DNA of 64,000 nucleotides from Neobacillus sp. PS3-12 (GTDB taxonomy: Bacteria > Bacillota > Bacilli > Bacillales > Cytobacillaceae): assembly GCF_030915385.1 (NCBI RefSeq), contig NZ_CP133268.1, positions 2,533,430-2,597,429 on the forward strand. The letters run 5' to 3'. The notes beneath the pieces were generated by a model. The model was not told the DNA's origin. It made no database searches and worked only from the letters and a program-made list of their open reading frames with translations. Of the stretch, positions 61,320 to 64,000 are shown piece after piece (the stretch's first letter is position 1; every line of letters begins with the position of its first letter). The translations under genes were made by a program, and so were the position numbers.

Positions 61320-62028
61320 GGAACCGATGATAGTAATATAAAATCGTAACAATTATGGCTGTAACGACAATACCCGGTAAAAAATTGGCTACTTTTATTT
61401 TGATTTTCCCTGTTAGATTTAAACCGATCGCAAAAATCATGATACCGCCAACAGAGGTCATTTCATTAATAAATTGAGTCATTAAGGCATGTGGAATAAC
61501 TTGATTGATTTGAGTAGCAAATGCAGCGATGCTTCCTTCATAAATCAAAACTGGAACTGCAGAGAAGATGACACCAATTCCAAGGGTTGTTGTTAAAATA
61601 AGGGCCGTAAATCCATCAATAATCCCCTTTGTATACAAAACAGCATGATCACCGCGAATCCCGCTGTCCAAAGCACCAATGATTGCCATAGCACCAATGA
61701 CAAAGATGAGCGTTGCCGTAACAAAACCCTCAGATATACTTCCTGTTCCATTTGAACCAACTTTCTTTTCCAGCCATCCGCCGAGATCATTTAGCTTCTC
61801 CTCCAGCTGCATCAATTCACCAATGACTGTACCTATGACCATACTCAAAATCACGATTAGAAAATTGTCACTCTTCAATCCCATTTGTAATCCTAAAACC
61901 ATAACCGTAAGGCTGATCGCAAACATAACGGTTACCTTCATGCTCTCTGGAATACGATTTAGCCATTTGCCAAGCAATGAACCAATAATAATTAACACAC
62001 CATTTACTAGTGTTCCTAATAAAAACAT
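61315..62028 (-). CDS. DUF554 family integral membrane protein (YdfK-like)
   Basis: A 237-aa protein with about seven helices. MFLLGTLVNGVLIIIGSLLGKW at the start and the family motifs GVGQMGLKSD-type GLQMGLKSDNF and GAMAIIGALDSGIRGD are clear. DUF554 proteins are predicted transporters of unknown substrate. Located between yyaC and parB, as often in Bacillaceae; monocistronic. Confidence 0.85.
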   Translation of the reverse strand: MFLLGTLVNGVLIIIGSLLGKWLNRIPESMKVTVMFAISLTVMVLGLQMGLKSDNFLIVILSMVIGTVIGELMQLEEKLNDLGGWLEKKVGSNGTGSISEGFVTATLIFVIGAMAIIGALDSGIRGDHAVLYTKGIIDGFTALILTTTLGIGVIFSAVPVLIYEGSIAAFATQINQVIPHALMTQFINEMTSVGGIMIFAIGLNLTGKIKIKVANFLPGIVVTAIIVTILYYYHRFL

Positions 62029-62200
62029 TTACCTGTCACCTGTTTTTCCAATTGTCGAATTTTATCAATAATCCTAACCTATCATGATTATATTAAAAGT
62101 GCAAGATTTGTAATTGTATTGTTAGGTATCTGAAGCACTTGAACAGAGTCAACTGTGTACGAAGGTAATCAGATTAGCATTCTGAGAGCAAAAAAATAAA

Positions 62201-62226
62201 CCATCCTTGATGGCTTAGAAGGATGG
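62201..62226 (-). terminator. Terminator of parB
   Basis: CCATCCTT/AAGGATGG with TTTATTTTTTT behind it on the minus strand; overlaps the parB stop codon. Confidence 0.85.
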
Positions 62227-63081
62227 CTCTTCATCTAGAAGTTCTAAAATTCGCTCTAAATCCTCTTTAGAGAAGAATTCAATTTCAATTTTACCTTTAT
62301 TTTTTGTTTGTTTAATATTGACCGTTGTCCCAAATCTTTCTCGTAAGGAACTTTCACGTTCCTTTAAAAAGAGATCCGCTTTAAGCTCAGGCTTTTTTGT
62401 TTCACGTGAAACATTTTCGTTTAATTGCTGGATTAACTTTTCAAGCTGACGGACATTTAAATTCTCTTTTACGATCTTTTCCACCAAAGAAGGGAGTTTA
62501 TTCTTCTGCCTAAGACCTAACAGAGCACGGCCATGTCCCATTGAAATGGTTCCCGCTGAAATGAGCTCTTGAATTTTAGCTGGCAATGATAGGAGGCGGA
62601 TATGATTGGCAATGTGCGGTCGGCTTTTTCCCAACCTTTTTGCCACTTCTTCTTGCGTCAAGTTCAGCTTTTCCATTAATGTTTGGTAAGCCATACCTTC
62701 TTCAATCGGATTTAAATCTTCCCTTTGCAGGTTTTCCAGTATCGCTAATTCCATCATTTGCTGTTCAGAAAGTTCCCGTACAATCGCCGGAATTTTATCC
62801 AGTTTTGCTTCCTTTGCTGCACGGTAACGTCTTTCGCCCACAACAATTTCATAACCTTTAATGCTTTTTCTCACCACAAGCGGCTGCAAAATACCATGTT
62901 CAATAATGGATGCTTTTAACTCTTCGATTGCCTCTTGATCAAAGGTTTTCCTTGGCTGATAAGGATTAGGCCGCAAATCTTTCAAGCTAAGTTCCTGAAT
63001 CATCTCATCATTACTAGCATCAATAGCAGGAAGTAATGCATCCAGTCCTTTTCCTAAACCCTTTCCTAAACCTTTAGCCAT
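62215..63081 (-). CDS. parB: Chromosome-partitioning protein ParB (Spo0J)
   Basis: A 288-aa CTPase/clamp DNA-binding protein. N-terminal ParB/sulfiredoxin CTP-binding domain with NPYQPRKTFD, VVGERRYRAAK (box II), then the HTH (about 140-200: EVAKRLGKSRPHIANHIRLL) and C-terminal dimer domain. It loads onto parS and recruits SMC. The gene carries a perfect parS site and its start overlaps parA by 8 nt. Confidence 0.96.
   Translation of the reverse strand: MAKGLGKGLGKGLDALLPAIDASNDEMIQELSLKDLRPNPYQPRKTFDQEAIEELKASIIEHGILQPLVVRKSIKGYEIVVGERRYRAAKEAKLDKIPAIVRELSEQQMMELAILENLQREDLNPIEEGMAYQTLMEKLNLTQEEVAKRLGKSRPHIANHIRLLSLPAKIQELISAGTISMGHGRALLGLRQKNKLPSLVEKIVKENLNVRQLEKLIQQLNENVSRETKKPELKADLFLKERESSLRERFGTTVNIKQTKNKGKIEIEFFSKEDLERILELLDEEPSF
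62398..62413. promoter_or_regulatory. parS site within parB
   Basis: TGTTTCACGTGAAACA, perfect consensus, inside the parB coding sequence as in B. subtilis. Confidence 0.95.
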
Positions 63082-63835
63082 TCGATACCACTTCCTTCGC
63101 CAATTCTACATATACTTCTGCACCACGTGACTTAGGATCGTAGGTAATAATCGGTTCTCCATGACTTGGAGCTTCACTGAGTCTGATATTCCGAGGAATA
63201 ATCGTTTTGTATACTTTATCCTGAAAATACTTTTTCACTTCTTCAATAACTTGAATACCTAAATTTGTTCGTGCATCTAACATCGTTAACAATACGCCTT
63301 CAATTTTCAAATCATGGTTCAAATGTTTTTGAACCAGACGTACTGTATTCAAGAGCTGACTTAACCCTTCCAATGCGTAATACTCACATTGAACTGGGAT
63401 CAATACTGCATCTGAAGCAGTTAGAGCATTAATTGTTAATAGTCCTAATGATGGAGGACAATCAATAACAACATAATCATAGTTGTCTTTCACTTCTTCA
63501 AGCGCCCTTTTTAAACGGACTTCCCTTGAGATCGTCGGAACCAATTCAATTTCAGCACCTGCTAATTGAATGGTTGCTGGTATGGCATACAAATTCTCAA
63601 TGGTTGATGATTTAATAACATTTTTGGCTTCCACATCATCTACTAAAACATCATATATACATTGATTTACTTCTGCCTTTTCAATCCCAATCCCACTTGT
63701 TGCATTGCCCTGTGGGTCAATGTCAACAAGCAAAACCCGTTTTCCTATATATGCTAAGCAGGCACTCAGGTTAACAGCGGTTGTCGTTTTACCGACTCCC
63801 CCTTTTTGATTCGCGATTGCAATCACCTTGCTCAC
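63074..63835 (-). CDS. parA: Chromosome-partitioning ATPase ParA (Soj)
   Basis: A 253-aa deviant Walker ATPase: IANQKGGVGKTTTAVNL (signature lysine pair in KGGVGKTT), DIDPQGNATSG, and VIDCPPSLGLL. It works with ParB in origin separation and regulates DnaA. Length is the same as B. subtilis Soj. The 8-nt overlap with parB indicates an operon. Confidence 0.97.
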   Translation of the reverse strand: MSKVIAIANQKGGVGKTTTAVNLSACLAYIGKRVLLVDIDPQGNATSGIGIEKAEVNQCIYDVLVDDVEAKNVIKSSTIENLYAIPATIQLAGAEIELVPTISREVRLKRALEEVKDNYDYVVIDCPPSLGLLTINALTASDAVLIPVQCEYYALEGLSQLLNTVRLVQKHLNHDLKIEGVLLTMLDARTNLGIQVIEEVKKYFQDKVYKTIIPRNIRLSEAPSHGEPIITYDPKSRGAEVYVELAKEVVSNG

Positions 63836-63959
63836 GAGATCACCTACCTTTATCTACTAGACTAGTATCCATAAGAATAGCCATGTTATTTATTTTATCA
63901 CGAAACTGAATCGATGGAGTTTTTTTTCTAAAAATTAAATCATAAGTTTCAAAAAATAA

Positions 63960-63988
63960 GCGGAACCTAATCGTACTTTAGGTTCCGC
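63960..63988 (-). terminator. Intrinsic terminator at the window edge
   Basis: GCGGAACCTAA/TTAGGTTCCGC with a 7-nt loop, then TTATTTTTTG on the minus strand. It ends a gene just beyond the window, perhaps noc. Confidence 0.85.
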
Positions 63989-64000
63989 CTATTCCTATAT

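Overview
The window looks like a chromosomal segment of a spore-forming, low-GC Bacillaceae bacterium (Bacillus or Neobacillus type). The right 26 kb (38.0-63.8 kb) reproduces the conserved block left of oriC in Bacillus: rlmH, htrC, walJ-walI-walH-walK-walR, a tRNA cluster, purA, dnaC, rplI, gdpP, yybS, rpsR-ssbA-rpsF, ychF, yyaE, mscS, yyaC, parB, parA. All but yyaC read on the minus strand. Two perfect ParB parS sites (inside walK and parB), one near-perfect parS site near 14.6 kb and a cluster of DnaA boxes beside rlmH support an origin-proximal position. A tricistronic-plus-one germinant-receptor operon and yyaC show that it sporulates.

The left 38 kb is more variable. At 0.07-1.7 kb there is an IscB RNA-guided nuclease with its HEARO/omega RNA; the gene is interrupted by an in-frame TGA. 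Next come a two-component system (its regulator carries an in-frame TAG), a CcdC-like membrane protein, a 52-bp tandem repeat, an MmpL exporter with a divergent TetR, a vanadium-haloperoxidase-like enzyme, two small proteins, the ger operon, an RraA-family protein, aspartase, an L,D-transpeptidase, a LysR regulator and malate:quinone oxidoreductase.

The 23-31 kb region is an amino-sugar locus: manO and a mannose-family PTS (manXYZ) on the minus strand, nagA-nagB-nagR on the plus strand. Two NagR-type operators lie between them, and a 308-nt man leader holds a terminator-like hairpin. nagB is frameshifted, and a 185-bp MITE with an 8-bp target duplication separates it from nagR. Two Gfo/Idh oxidoreductases flank the locus, and a nanE remnant lies near 34.5 kb. 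A PadR regulator, an HrtBA-like ABC exporter and an HmoA-like monooxygenase (35-38 kb) look like a heme or toxic-compound detoxification set.

A theme of the window is single-base damage. Six genes can each be restored by one base change: iscB, the response regulator, nagB, a Gfo/Idh gene, walI and yyaC. Four of these are 1-nt indels, some in homopolymers, in genes expected to be intact, so part of this is probably sequencing error. No clearly new multi-gene system was found. The most interesting items are the IscB/HEARO element, the DnaA-box cluster, the shared NagR control of nagAB and man, and the man leader attenuator candidate.
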